64,000 bases of DNA from assembly GCF_001571385.1 (NCBI RefSeq), contig NZ_BCNW01000001.1, forward strand, positions 434,001 to 498,000, read 5' to 3'. The stretch is from Methanofollis ethanolicus (lineage in GTDB: Archaea > Halobacteriota > Methanomicrobia > Methanomicrobiales > Methanofollaceae). The notes under the pieces were generated by a model. It saw nothing but the letters and a program-made list of their open reading frames with translations. It made no database searches and was not told where the DNA came from. This document shows positions 25,841 to 35,700 of this stretch, piece after piece. Made by a program: the position numbers and the translations under genes. The first letter of the stretch is position 1. The number at the start of each line of letters is the position of its first letter.

Positions 25841-27016
25841 ATGCGCCTGTGTTTCATAGTTCAGCGTTATGGTCGTGAGGTTAATGGAGGGGCGGAGTCT
25901 CTCTGCCGTGAAGTAGCAGAGCACCTGGCGAAGTATGTCGCTGTTGATGTGGTCACGACCTGTGCCGTAGATTATGTTACATGGAAGAATGAATGCGCTC
26001 CCGGCGTAAAAACTCAGAATGGCGTCACTGTCAGGCGTTTCCCGGTTGATCACGAGCGCGATATCGTCAGGTTCAACACGTTCTCCGAAGGGGTTTTCTG
26101 TCATCCCCATTCGTATGAAGACGAGATGGAATGGATGAAACTGCAAGGGCCATATTCCGGCCCTCTGCTGGAGTTTCTATCGGAAAATCGAACCAATTAT
26201 GATGCCTTCATATTTTTTACCTATCTCTACTGCACCACCTTTTTTGGTCTGCCTCTGGTTGGTGACAGGGCTCTGCTGGTCCCGGCCGCACATGATGAAC
26301 TCCCTATTTATCTGTCCATTTTTGAAGGTCTCTTCCATGCGCCCCGTATGATCCTTTACAACACCGAGGAAGAGCAACAGTTTGTTACATCAAAATTTCA
26401 TACCGGTGCAATCCCATCTGATATTATAGGGACAGGCATCGATGTTCCTGAGGGTATCGATCCCTCTGCTTTCGAGCAAAAATATGGAGTACGCAATTTC
26501 ATCATCTATGTGGGGCGAATAGATGAATCAAAGGGTTGTAAAGAACTATTCGATTACTTTATTCGATACAAATCGGAAACTGACTCCCCGATAAAACTCG
26601 TTTTGATGGGCAAAGCAGTGATGGATGTTCCAGAAAACCCTGATATCGTACCCCTGGGTTTTGTTTCGGATCAGGATAAATATGGCGGCATTCTGGCCTC
26701 CGAATTGCTCGTCATGCCGTCACCGTTCGAAAGTCTCTCTATAGTGTTGCTTGAGGCATGGCACTGTACCCGGCCCGTTCTGGCGAATGGAAACTGTGCG
26801 GTGCTGAAGGGCCAGTGCTCCCGGAGCAACGCCGGTCTGTGGTACAGGAATTACGATGAATTCAAGGAATGCCTGGATCTTCTTCTTCGACACAAAGAAT
26901 TGAGAGATCTGATGGGAAAGCAGGGTAAAAAATTTGTGGAGGCGAATTATAACTGGGAGATCGTTGAGAAAAAATATTTGCAAAGCATCGGGAAATTTAT
27001 TGCAAGCAGGAGATAG
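25841..27016 (+). CDS. Family 4 glycosyltransferase, paralogue of the gene at 21611
   Basis: 391 residues. The N-terminal loop NGGAESLC, the strand VVTTCAVDY, the donor motif PSPFESLSIVLLEAWHCTRPVLANG and the C-terminal RSNAGLWYRNYDEFKECLDLL all mirror the enzyme at 21611-22780. It probably adds a related sugar or acts on a related acceptor. AAGGT lies about nine bases before the ATG. It is the last plus-strand gene of the glycan island and converges with the sulfatase-fold gene. Low GC relative to flanking genes suggests that the block from 21.6 to 27 kb was acquired together. Confidence 0.9.
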   Translation: MRLCFIVQRYGREVNGGAESLCREVAEHLAKYVAVDVVTTCAVDYVTWKNECAPGVKTQNGVTVRRFPVDHERDIVRFNTFSEGVFCHPHSYEDEMEWMKLQGPYSGPLLEFLSENRTNYDAFIFFTYLYCTTFFGLPLVGDRALLVPAAHDELPIYLSIFEGLFHAPRMILYNTEEEQQFVTSKFHTGAIPSDIIGTGIDVPEGIDPSAFEQKYGVRNFIIYVGRIDESKGCKELFDYFIRYKSETDSPIKLVLMGKAVMDVPENPDIVPLGFVSDQDKYGGILASELLVMPSPFESLSIVLLEAWHCTRPVLANGNCAVLKGQCSRSNAGLWYRNYDEFKECLDLLLRHKELRDLMGKQGKKFVEANYNWEIVEKKYLQSIGKFIASRR

Positions 27017-27134
27017 GCATCGTTTCTGTTGTGCCCGTCTTCTTTCATGAATGGTGTTTGACAGAACTATCCCCTACTCTACGTTCCTGCCTGTCAAAAT
27101 ATATGGTGTCTGAGGCTTACCCTCCCTGTCTCTC

Positions 27135-29288
27135 TCACGCACGGTCGATCCGCAGCGTCTGCATTGCTATGCCGAGATCCCGGGAATCTGTCGACAGGCC
27201 GGCATTGGAGGGAGATGCAGCATCCGGCAACTCGAACACGATGTTCAGGGTCTTCCCGTCCAGGAGGCTCTGGGGGATCTCCATGGATTTTTTCTGAAAT
27301 CCTTCAGTCGAAAGAGTATAATTCCCGACGGCGTATCCATTTGCCCAGACTCGCAGGTCCTGGTTTTCTATCTGTCCTTTCACCAGGAAGGTGCTGAAGC
27401 TCATCGTAAGGACCAGGTCGGAGTCCGTCTCATTGAGAGAGCACGCCAGCGCCGCGGCATGGCCGTCCGTCCAGGTAAACCCGTTTTCCGGGTGATTCCA
27501 GCCCCGTGTGAGATAGCGTTCGGCATTGCCCCCTGACCCCCAGCGCATGACCGACCCGATCTCATAATCGGGCGGAGGAGTATATCCGGCGCCGTCGGGA
27601 GTGTATGTCCGGTATGTCGGTTGCCAGGAGGCACTGTCCCAGCTAAATCCGGTTATCCTGTACTCTTCCAGAGGGGGGAGATACTCTTTGTGCCAGTCGA
27701 AGTACTCGGGACTCCAGTCATAGTAGTAGTGCATCCGCACCCGCGACTCGTTTTCAGGGATCGAAAAGATGGACGAACCGGGAAGATCGTTCTCGATCTT
27801 CAGTTCGTCGGCGACGGTCTTTGCGATGTCTCCCAGGGATACGGGTGCGTCCGAGACGTTCAGGGCCCCGGTAGAATTGAAGGGTTTGACCAGCATCAGG
27901 GGGATGCCCCCGGCGACCACCTCCTCCGACACAAACCCCGGGGATGTCGAGGCGGGTATGCCTGAAGTGTTTATTCCGACCGGGTTTTTATGTGTCCCAT
28001 GATCCGCGATGATGAAGATCACCGAGTTGTCGTATATATTCTGCTCTTTGAGGGATTCGAGGAGGGCATGGGCTATTTTTACGCTTGCTCTGGCCTGGGC
28101 GAGGCACCCGCTCCTGTTCTGAGGCAGGTCTTCAATCGTCAGGTCTTCGTTCAGGGTATAGGGACGATGGGGGCCTTGCAGATGGAACACCTTAAAGTCT
28201 GTCCCGTTCCCCGAGACATGTACCGTCGAACGGAATTTTTGATAGGTTTGCAGGTCCGAATTTTGACCTTCCTCGCTCTCTCTCAGAAGATCGTTGTAAA
28301 ATATTTTTTTCATCTCCTGGGGGAGATACCGGAAAAATGTCAGGTGATACAGCGATGAAAGGCCCTTGTTTCCTGTCTCCGCCGTGCCGCCGCTCTCTAT
28401 GGTATCGTACACCGTGTCGTTGGCATAGATCGCCTTCATGACCTTCGGATTGATCTCTGTTGTCGCTCCGTTCTCTTTCAGGAGAAGGGGCAGCGATCTC
28501 TCCATTGTTGTTGCCCGAATAAATTCCTGGATCGGCACCGAGTTGTCATAGAACTCCCCGGTCAGGATATAATCGATCGAGGGATATGTCGTCGGGAACC
28601 CGCCGGCGCTGTTCCGGTAATACGTAAACCCGTCGAACATCTTTGCATATTCTTCGTCCTCGTCGACGATCTCCTGAAAGAGGTCGGACTGGAAGGTGTC
28701 CAGGATGATGATGATCACATTCGGGCCCGTCGAAAACCTGTACATCCCCCCATCGTCGAACCCCTCCGCATACTTCCACTCTGGTTCGCCCTCCGCGGAA
28801 AATACGGTGACGGCAAGTCCGGCCGCCTGGATGACGATCAGGGCGGCGCAGAGGAGAGCGATGTGCCTGTACAGTCTTTCGGCGTTCAGGAACGAGGCGG
28901 CGATGACGCCGACCCAGACGAGGGCGTCGACGACCCCCTGCCAGACATAGTCGCTCCAGACGATCTCGTGGCCGTCGAGCAGGCCGTAGTCCCGGACCAG
29001 GAGGTTCCCCTGGATCCAGAGGAGGAGTCCCACGGCAAAGATCAGCGCCGCCGCCTTTGTGTGGCAAGGATCTTTCAGCAACGCCATGAGAAGCGCGAGC
29101 GGCAGTGCGACGACAAGCGCGAAGGCAACGAGCATGTACCAGATATCTGAAAATAAAAACGGCATTTCGAGATTATTGGTGAAGTACAGGTGCGCCGGTC
29201 CGAAAAAGAAGAGGGTCAGAGAAAGAAGGAACGGGGCACTGATCGATACGGCGAGTTTTTCTTTTTTTCTGGACTGATCGTTGGACAT
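27135..29288 (-). CDS. Sulfatase-fold membrane protein (LTA synthase/phosphoglycerol transferase-like) with C-terminal beta domain
   Basis: 717 residues. Four or five membrane helices (about 12-165) are followed by an extracellular alkaline-phosphatase/sulfatase domain (about 185-510): NVIIIILDTFQSD supplies a metal-binding Asp, GGFPTTYPSIDYILTG the candidate nucleophile Thr, HLQGPHRPY and IFIIADHGTH further metal ligands. The last ~110 residues form a beta domain with GWNHPENGFTWTDG and LPDAASPSNAGLSTDSRDLGIA, a module (DUF7024-like, from memory) seen on enzymes that modify surface glycans. It may transfer a phosphoalcohol group to glycan, or hydrolyse a sulfate or phosphate ester. It is the last gene of a three-gene operon, 8 bases after the methyltransferase gene. 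Confidence 0.85.
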   Translation of the reverse strand: MSNDQSRKKEKLAVSISAPFLLSLTLFFFGPAHLYFTNNLEMPFLFSDIWYMLVAFALVVALPLALLMALLKDPCHTKAAALIFAVGLLLWIQGNLLVRDYGLLDGHEIVWSDYVWQGVVDALVWVGVIAASFLNAERLYRHIALLCAALIVIQAAGLAVTVFSAEGEPEWKYAEGFDDGGMYRFSTGPNVIIIILDTFQSDLFQEIVDEDEEYAKMFDGFTYYRNSAGGFPTTYPSIDYILTGEFYDNSVPIQEFIRATTMERSLPLLLKENGATTEINPKVMKAIYANDTVYDTIESGGTAETGNKGLSSLYHLTFFRYLPQEMKKIFYNDLLRESEEGQNSDLQTYQKFRSTVHVSGNGTDFKVFHLQGPHRPYTLNEDLTIEDLPQNRSGCLAQARASVKIAHALLESLKEQNIYDNSVIFIIADHGTHKNPVGINTSGIPASTSPGFVSEEVVAGGIPLMLVKPFNSTGALNVSDAPVSLGDIAKTVADELKIENDLPGSSIFSIPENESRVRMHYYYDWSPEYFDWHKEYLPPLEEYRITGFSWDSASWQPTYRTYTPDGAGYTPPPDYEIGSVMRWGSGGNAERYLTRGWNHPENGFTWTDGHAAALACSLNETDSDLVLTMSFSTFLVKGQIENQDLRVWANGYAVGNYTLSTEGFQKKSMEIPQSLLDGKTLNIVFELPDAASPSNAGLSTDSRDLGIAMQTLRIDRA

Positions 29289-29296
29289 GCTCCCCC

Positions 29297-30679
29297 TCAG
29301 GTACGTTTTTTCATGAGGTACAGCGTGCGTGCGGAATCCGTGATCGACTCTTTCCTGAGCGTATCGAAGAACCCGCCGAACGCCTCTTCAAATGCGTCCT
29401 CTGTGTATCCTGCGAAGATGTCCTCCCGGTTCGCCAGCAGTTTTTTGACCTGAGAGTCATCCTTCGGGACGAACTCGACGACAAGGTAGGTGCAGATCTC
29501 CGCAAAAAATGCGGCGATCCTATCCAGCGGGACATTGTTCGAGATGGCCAGGTGATGGACCAGGGCGAGGGCGAAGACCATCTCCGCCGGCCCTCTCTCG
29601 ATCATCGACCTCCTCTCCGCGTTGTCCCAGCCGATTGCGGGGCTCGGGTTGGTGAGGTCTACCACCAGGGGAAGAAGATGGGATTCGTGCTTTTCCCTGA
29701 CATCCCTGTAATTTCTTTCGACGCAGGCGGGATCGATATCGCAGGCCACGGTAGGTATTCCCCGTCCGCTTGAAAGGCGGGAGAAGACCCCGACGTTCGC
29801 GCCGAGGTCCCATACAGTTCCCGGTCCAATCTCGTCCAGGAAACTGGCGATGATCCGTTTCTTGTGATCGAGCCCTGCCGCCGTATAGTTGGTCTCCCTG
29901 TAATACTCCGCCCACTCCGTCCCCTCGGGTCGCCAGGTGAGAGATCCTACAGCATTAGAGAGACTGTCGATGAGGCCCATCAGTGCGTTCTGGTTCACCT
30001 TCGGCGGTTCGATCTTTGTATGGGTGTCGGCGTACTGCGCCTGACTCCGTGCGTGCATGTGCAGGTGCATCGCGATGCGGGCGTTCAGCCAGCTCCGTCT
30101 CGGGAGGAGAGAACCTGCCAGGTCGAGGGGGACGCCGTCGATATGGACCCGCAGCAACTGGTTCAGCCTGATGTCGCGGTAGGCCATGAGCGCCAGAGGG
30201 GCGAGGAAGTGCTGGCAGAACTGTCGGTAGGCGACCCACGGTTCTCCCGGTGTGTAGGCCTCGAAGGAGAGGGTGTCGATGAAGACCGGTCGTCCGTCGA
30301 GGAACTGGATGTTGTAGGCGCTGGCGTCCTTAAGGGTGAGGCCGTGGCCGAGGGCGATCTTTTCGATCTCAAGAGTTGCACGCGCCGCCTCTTTCAATTG
30401 ACTGAACGACCACTCGTAGGGATAGGAGATGAAGGGGACGACCTCGGGCTCGATGACTCTGTACGCCTCTTCCGGTCTTTCCGGTTCTATTTCGGCGTCC
30501 CTGTGGGGGATCAGCAGTCCCCGTTTGACCAGGTCGTCATAGAGTCCGGAAGCGATGAGTATCTCATAGGATTCCGCGTATGACCTGTTGATCTGCCGGT
30601 AGAGGGTGCCGTTGCGTCGAAAGAGAAAACCCGAAGGGTCCCTGAAAGAACTCTCCAGCACGCCTGCGTCTCCTGTCAT
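29297..30679 (-). CDS. SAM-dependent methyltransferase with kinase-like N-terminal half
   Basis: 460 residues. The C-terminal half is a class I methyltransferase: TVWDLGANVGVFSRL (motif I), VACDIDPACVERNY (motif II), ALALVHHLAI (acceptor strand). The N-terminal half (about 1-220) contains LTLKDASAYNIQFLDGRPVF followed by FIDTLSFE, which resembles the catalytic loop (D-x4-N) and metal-binding Asp of kinase-fold enzymes. That resemblance is my inference; family members are usually annotated only as methyltransferases. The gene overlaps the small membrane protein gene upstream by ATGA and precedes the sulfatase-fold enzyme, a three-gene set seen in other surface-glycan loci. Confidence 0.83.
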   Translation of the reverse strand: MTGDAGVLESSFRDPSGFLFRRNGTLYRQINRSYAESYEILIASGLYDDLVKRGLLIPHRDAEIEPERPEEAYRVIEPEVVPFISYPYEWSFSQLKEAARATLEIEKIALGHGLTLKDASAYNIQFLDGRPVFIDTLSFEAYTPGEPWVAYRQFCQHFLAPLALMAYRDIRLNQLLRVHIDGVPLDLAGSLLPRRSWLNARIAMHLHMHARSQAQYADTHTKIEPPKVNQNALMGLIDSLSNAVGSLTWRPEGTEWAEYYRETNYTAAGLDHKKRIIASFLDEIGPGTVWDLGANVGVFSRLSSGRGIPTVACDIDPACVERNYRDVREKHESHLLPLVVDLTNPSPAIGWDNAERRSMIERGPAEMVFALALVHHLAISNNVPLDRIAAFFAEICTYLVVEFVPKDDSQVKKLLANREDIFAGYTEDAFEEAFGGFFDTLRKESITDSARTLYLMKKRT

Positions 30680-30888
30680 ATCTCACGGCGACCCCTGACG
30701 TAGTCCTTGATCCTGCTCCAGTATACTTTCAGGGTGAATACCGCCCCCAGTGCGACGGCGACGAGCATCTGCCAGATCATGCTCCCGACGCCAGGGTCCA
30801 GATACGCGGATGCCGCCTGTGGTACGAGCAGCAGCAGGCCTCCCAGCAAAAGATAGTGAACCTTCACTCTATCCCCCGTCACTTCCAT
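30676..30888 (-). CDS. Small two-helix membrane protein with YLDPGxGS motif
   Basis: 70 residues at most. A hydrophobic first helix (HYLLLGGLLLLVPQAASA) is followed by AYLDPGVGSMIWQ, a second helix and a basic end (KVYWSRIKDYVRGRR). The AYLDPGxGS motif defines a family of tiny proteins encoded next to the methyltransferase and sulfatase-fold genes of glycan clusters. Function unknown. GTG at 30867 with GGGGG seven bases upstream is a plausible alternative start giving 63 residues. A minus-strand TATA box (CTATAAAAA) lies near 30952-30960, making this the first gene of the operon. Confidence 0.78.
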   Translation of the reverse strand: MEVTGDRVKVHYLLLGGLLLLVPQAASAYLDPGVGSMIWQMLVAVALGAVFTLKVYWSRIKDYVRGRREI

Positions 30889-31063
30889 GGGACTGGAAGG
30901 TAATATTCTTTCTGAATAGATCGATATCTCGGCTTTTTTTATCGGTACGTGGTTTTTATAGCAACATTTAATCTTTATTATTTTATTTTTGTTTTATCTG
31001 CCCTGTCTTTTCGACCATCATTCCATAATATTTAAATCTCGCCACACCTCACTCCCGCCATCT

Positions 31064-31333
31064 ATGATCGCCCCTTCCCCCAGGAATGCCCCTGTCCTCC
31101 TTGGCGCCACGACCGGCCTCCCTCTTGGCGTCGCCGCAACGGCGTGTCTCGTCGCCGCTGGCTCCCCTGTCAACGCCGGCATGAACGCCCTCATCCTCCT
31201 CATGGTCGGCATGGTCCTGGCGGTCTGGCGGGAGACCGGTGCCCTGCCCGACAGCGTGGCCTGGCTTGAGGTCGGCGGCATCATCGTCCTCGAACTTGCG
31301 ATCTGCATCGGGTGCGTGCTCTGGGGTGCGTGA
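31064..31333 (+). CDS. Small membrane protein
   Basis: 89 residues with three hydrophobic segments, of low complexity and without recognisable motifs. The start at 31064 is supported by a TATA box (AATATTTAAAT, about 31027-31037) that predicts transcription from about 31058, excluding the longer frame from 30989. It may be a lineage-specific protein. Its nearest neighbour is the convergent membrane protein at 31352. Confidence 0.55.
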   Translation: MIAPSPRNAPVLLGATTGLPLGVAATACLVAAGSPVNAGMNALILLMVGMVLAVWRETGALPDSVAWLEVGGIIVLELAICIGCVLWGA

Positions 31334-31351
31334 GAGGGGAGTCCCTGCCTG

Positions 31352-31750
31352 TTATCTCGCCGCCGCCCGTCCGGTGCTGTAGCCGATCGCGATCGCCATC
31401 GTCGGGATCAGCAGGTACCGAAGGCCGATCTGGCCGAAGTACGTCGCAATGTCCATGCCTGAGACCGGGACGAGGACCAGGAGGTCGAGCGCCCAGTTCA
31501 TCGCGAGCCACACGCCGCCGACGGTCACGCCCTCCCCGAGGTGGCGGGCCTGCACGCCGTCGAACCAGTGGACCAGGAGCAGAGCTCCCGTGACCCCGCC
31601 GACGACGATCATGACGCTCTTGAAGAGGAAGACGTCGACGAGGAGGCCGCCTCCGGGGCCGTAGAAGGGGATTGCAACGAGGAGCGGGACCAGCCATGTC
31701 AGAGCGCCGTAGAGAAGGAGCCTGCCCGTTTTTTTCAGTCTCTGTTCCAT
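31352..31750 (-). CDS. Four-helix membrane protein
   Basis: 132 residues: a basic N-terminus (MEQRLKKTGR), then four membrane helices separated by short loops, with FKSVMIVVGGVTGALLLVHWF and IGLRYLLIPTMAIAIGYSTGRAA as the clearest. I do not recognise the family; similar short hydrophobic proteins of methanogens are annotated as hypothetical. It converges with the small membrane protein at 31064 and has no evident operon partner. Confidence 0.65.
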   Translation of the reverse strand: MEQRLKKTGRLLLYGALTWLVPLLVAIPFYGPGGGLLVDVFLFKSVMIVVGGVTGALLLVHWFDGVQARHLGEGVTVGGVWLAMNWALDLLVLVPVSGMDIATYFGQIGLRYLLIPTMAIAIGYSTGRAAAR

Positions 31751-31867
31751 GATACGAGATCCTCAGACGACCGGCATGATGAGGCTATCGTATCTGCGCC
31801 GTTGAGAGATGGGAATTGAAGATAGACCGGGTGAGTCCTCTCGCGGGTGCCCTCCCCCAAAAAAAGT

Positions 31868-32293
31868 TCAGATGGATTTTTCCCAGCCCTGGCCCCTATC
31901 GATGAGGGGCCGTACTTCTCCGATCTCGAACCTCGCCGAGGCGTGGATCATCGCTGCCGCCTCCTCTCCCGCGGTCCCGGCGATCTCTCTCCTGTAGGCG
32001 TCCAGCGTCTCTCCGGACGTCTCGTACTCCTTCATCGTCATGTAGACGCGGACTCCCTTCCATCCCTCCATCATGCCCAACTCGCCCTGCTCCACGATCG
32101 TGAAGACGGCGTTTGGGTTCTCCTGCAGGTTGGCAAATGTGCGGTTCTTTCCAAAGACTGCAACGACGGTCTTCTCATCGATCATCTGCGGCGAGCCGAA
32201 GATTCCTGCATTGACCTTTCCATCTTTGCTCGCGGTGCTGAGGACGCCTATCCTCGGTTGTTTGTTGAAGTAGTCCATCAGTCTGGTTGACAT
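31868..32293 (-). CDS. Pyridoxamine 5'-phosphate oxidase-fold flavin-binding protein
   Basis: 141 residues, a split-barrel FMN-binding protein. MDYFNKQPRIGVLSTASKDGKVNAGIFGSPQMID is the usual beginning (quoted only to show the 'LSTxSxDGKxNAxxFGS' pattern), and NLQENPNAVFTIVE matches the strand that covers the flavin. Single-domain proteins of this kind bind FMN or F420 and reduce small substrates; they are not the vitamin B6 enzyme itself. GGGGGG lies about eight bases before the ATG. A minus-strand TATA box (TTATTATTTTAAG) lies near 32334-32346. Confidence 0.85.
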   Translation of the reverse strand: MSTRLMDYFNKQPRIGVLSTASKDGKVNAGIFGSPQMIDEKTVVAVFGKNRTFANLQENPNAVFTIVEQGELGMMEGWKGVRVYMTMKEYETSGETLDAYRREIAGTAGEEAAAMIHASARFEIGEVRPLIDRGQGWEKSI

Positions 32294-32486
32294 GGCTATT
32301 CCCCCCTTTGAACCGGGCCTTGCCGCCCCTGCTTAAAATAATAAGGGGGCTGGCGGCCGCAGTGGCGTTCACGGCGAAGTCCCTACCGCCCTCGGGCACC
32401 GGCACTCCGGGACTGGAATTGTCCCGCGCCTGATAAACCTCTGTTTTTGTGGTGGTGCTACGTATTTTATTGTGGTGTGATTTGGT

Positions 32487-32523
32487 GTCACTATCATTCG
32501 GATAATTGTGATATGTTTTTATC
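32487..32523 (+). promoter_or_regulatory. cobN operon promoter with operator-like element
   Basis: GTCACTATCATTCGGATAATTGTGAT (32487-32512; core arms TCACTAT and ATTGTGA) lies immediately upstream of the TATA box TTTTTATC (about 32515-32523). The TATA centre is 27 bases before the ATG at 32546, so the first mRNA would be leaderless. A close relative of the element, with the same outer arms and an inner CGGA, lies upstream of the chlI-chlD fusion gene at 40137-40167. More GTGTGA-like half-sites occur at 32470-32486. Confidence 0.6.
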
Positions 32524-32545
32524 GGACGTTGAAAGATATACTCCT

Positions 32546-32728
32546 ATGGACGACCCGCGCCTCATTGTCCCTGTTCTCCTGTTCCGCCCCGACGATGGAA
32601 TCGATCGCATCCCGACGTCCGGGGTGCTGCCAGTTCTCTCTCCCGCCCGGCCGCGGGGGACGTGCGATCTCGGCATCCCCCGTGATGCGGGTTCGACCTG
32701 CCTTGCGGTTGCAGGAGGGGCGGCATGA
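32546..32728 (+). CDS. Small ORF coupled to cobN (60 aa)
   Basis: A 60-codon frame whose TGA overlaps the cobN ATG (ATGA). Its start codon is 27 bases downstream of a good TATA box, which fits a leaderless start. The protein begins MDDPRLIVPVLLFRPDDGID and ends in a Gly/Ala-rich tail; it has no membrane helix and I do not recognise it. It may be a real small subunit, or a leader peptide that couples cobN translation to regulation. High GC makes spurious frames common, so confidence is moderate. Confidence 0.4.
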   Translation: MDDPRLIVPVLLFRPDDGIDRIPTSGVLPVLSPARPRGTCDLGIPRDAGSTCLAVAGGAA

Positions 32729-35700
32729 AGATCGCCGCAATCGTGTGGGGGAGCGACGCCGTTCTCCTCAGGGCCGCGGCCGCGGAGGAAGGCATCTCCT
32801 GCGCCGTCACCGGCACCCATGAGGTCGACGACCCCGCGGCACGGGACCGTTTTCTTGCCGACCAGGCCGATGCCGACCTCGTCCTCCTCCACCCGTCACG
32901 GGACCGGGCCTGGGACGACCTGATCCCGAAGATACGCACCGATATCCCGGTCGTCTCCTTCGGGCACGACGAGGCGTTCTGGACGCTCTCCACCGTCCCG
33001 CTCAGGGTCGCCGCGGCCGTCTCGGCATATGTCGTCCACGGCGGCATCGAAAATTTCCGGCTCATGGTGCGGTACCTCCGTGCGGTCGCGGACGGGTCGG
33101 GCGACGAACCCGCGCCTCCTCACCCTCTCCCCTGGGAAGGGATCTATCACCCCGACGCACCCGACCCCTTTGTCGACCTTGCGTCCTACCGCGCCTGGCG
33201 GCCCCGGCGCCATCCCTCCTCCGTCGGGATCGTCTTTTCCCGGACCTACTGGGCGAACGGCGACCGGGAGGTCGTGGACGCCCTTGTCAGGCGTATCGAG
33301 ACCTTCGCCGACGTTGTCCCGGTCTTCTGTCTCTCCATGGGCGACCGGGAACTCGGCGCACGGCCCGGCGCCGAGGTGGCGGCAGAGTGGTTCGCGGGGG
33401 GGACAGACTTTGTCCTGAACCTCCAGCCCGTCTTCCATGCCCCGTCCGCCGACGCGGCCGGCGCTCTTCCCCGGCAGGTCGACTGCCCTGTCGCCCATCC
33501 GGTGCTCCTCTACCACAGGAGCCGGGAAGAATGGCTTTCCTCCTCTCTCGGCCTTCCCGCCGCCGAGGTCGGGTGGTCGATCGCCCTCCCCGAGTTCGAG
33601 GGGATGATCGAGATGCTTCCCGCCGGGACGGAGGAATCCTGCGAGGGGACCCACGACCCGATCCCCGACCGGGTCGAGAGGATCTGCCGCCGCGTCGCGG
33701 CCTGGCTCTCTCTCCGGGAAAAACCGGCCGCCGAGAGGAAAGTTGCCTTCATCCTCCATAACAACCCCTGCTCCTCGGTCGAGGCGACCGTCGGCGCCGG
33801 CGCCCACCTCGACACCCTCGAAAGCGTCGCCCGGATCCTCGCCGCACTCCGGGAGAGGGGCTACGCTGTCGACCCCCCCACAGACGGGAAGGCGCTCATC
33901 GACCTGATCATGGCGAAACGGGCGATCAGCGACTTCAGGTGGACCTCGGTCGGATCGATCGTCAGGTCGGGCGGGGCGCTCGCGGAGGTCACCCCCGACG
34001 AGTACGCGGCATGGTTTGCCGAACTCGACCCCTCAGTCAGGGAGACGATGGAAAAGGCATGGGGCCGGCCGCCGGGCGAGGAGGTCGACGGCATCCCGCC
34101 TGCGATGGTCCACGAGGGACGTATCGTCGTCACCGGCGTCAGATTCGGGAACGCCGTCGTCTGCGTCCAGCCGAAGCGGGGGTGCGCCGGGGCGAAGTGC
34201 GACGGCACGGTCTGCCGCATCCTTCACGACCCGGAGACGCTGCCCACCCACCAGTACCTGGCGACCTACCGGTGGCTGGAGCGGGTCTTCAGCGCCGACG
34301 CTATCGTCCACGTCGGGACGCACGGCAACCTTGAGTTCCTGCCCGGAAAATCGGTCGCACTCTCCGGCCGCTGCTTCCCGGACATCGCGATCGGGACGGT
34401 CCCGCACCTCTACATCTACAATGCCGACAACCCGCCCGAAGGGACCATCGCCAAACGCCGGGCCCATGCGACGCTCGTCGACCACATGCAGACCGTGATG
34501 CAGGCCGCCGGCCTCTACGGCGCCCTCAAGGACCTTGAGGCATTGCTCGACGAGTACGGCCGGGCCAGAGGGAACGACCCTGCCCGTGCCCACGCCCTGG
34601 AGCACCAGATCCTCGACGCCATCCACGAGGCCGGACTGGAAGAAGAAACAGATCTCGCCGGACTGGAGGCGGGCCGGCAGGACTTTCCGGCCTTCGTCGC
34701 CCGGACGCACCGGGAACTCGCGAAGGTGGCGTCCTCCCGCATCCCGGACGGCATGCACATCTTCGGCTCCCGCCCCGAAGGGGCCGACCGCATCAGGTTC
34801 ATCCAGGCGGCGCTCAGGTTCGACGACGCCCTCGGTTCGGCCCTCTTCGGCCCCGACGACGACCCGGCGGCGGTCGGGACGCGTGACGGGGCCGAGGCCG
34901 CGTTCGTCGATGCCGTCCTCCGGGGTGCCGACGCCCGGACGGCGGTTGAAGAGGCCTGCGGCAGGCCCCCTCTCCCCGGCACCGCAGACGCCGTCGCGGC
35001 GATGGCAGAGCAGGCGCGGAGTATGGCCGCAGCGCTCGACGCCTCCGCCGAGACCGAGAGCCTCCTCCACGCGCTGGACGGTGGCTTCGTCGAACCCGGT
35101 CCCGCAGGCCTGATCACCCGCGGCCACCCCGAGGTCCTCCCGACAGGGCGAAACTTCTATTCCCTCGACCCCGCCTCCGTCCCCACCCGTGCGGCGTGGG
35201 CCGTCGGGAAGAGACTCGCCGATGCGCTCATCGCCGGGTATCGGCAGGAGCACGGGGAGGACCCCCGCTCTGTCGCGATGTACTGGACGTCCTCCGACCT
35301 GATGTGGGCCGACGGCGAGGAACTTGCCCAGATGCTCGCCCTCATCGGGGTCGAACCGGTCTGGCGCGGCGGGAAGGTCGTCTCATTCCGGGTGGTCCCC
35401 CTCGAAGACCTCGGCCGGCCGCGTATCGACATCACGGTACGGGCAAGCGGGATCCTGAGAGACTGCTTTTTCCGCTGCATCGAACTGCTCGACGATGCGA
35501 TCGCCGCTGTCGCCGCCCTCGACGAACCCGACGAGATGAACCCGGTCCGCGCCAACGCCCTGAAGACCGGTACGACGGCGCGTATCTTCTCCAGCAGGCC
35601 GGGCACCTACGGCAACGGCGTGAACCTGGCGGTCTACTCCTCGGCATGGAAGGAAGAGAAGGACCTCGCCGGGATTTTTATCGAATGGAACGGATACGCC

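Noticed and set aside
31409-31697. Overlapping plus-strand frames opposite the membrane protein at 31352
   Set aside because: They mirror its codons and have Arg/Pro-rich composition, whereas the minus-strand frame forms clear membrane helices.
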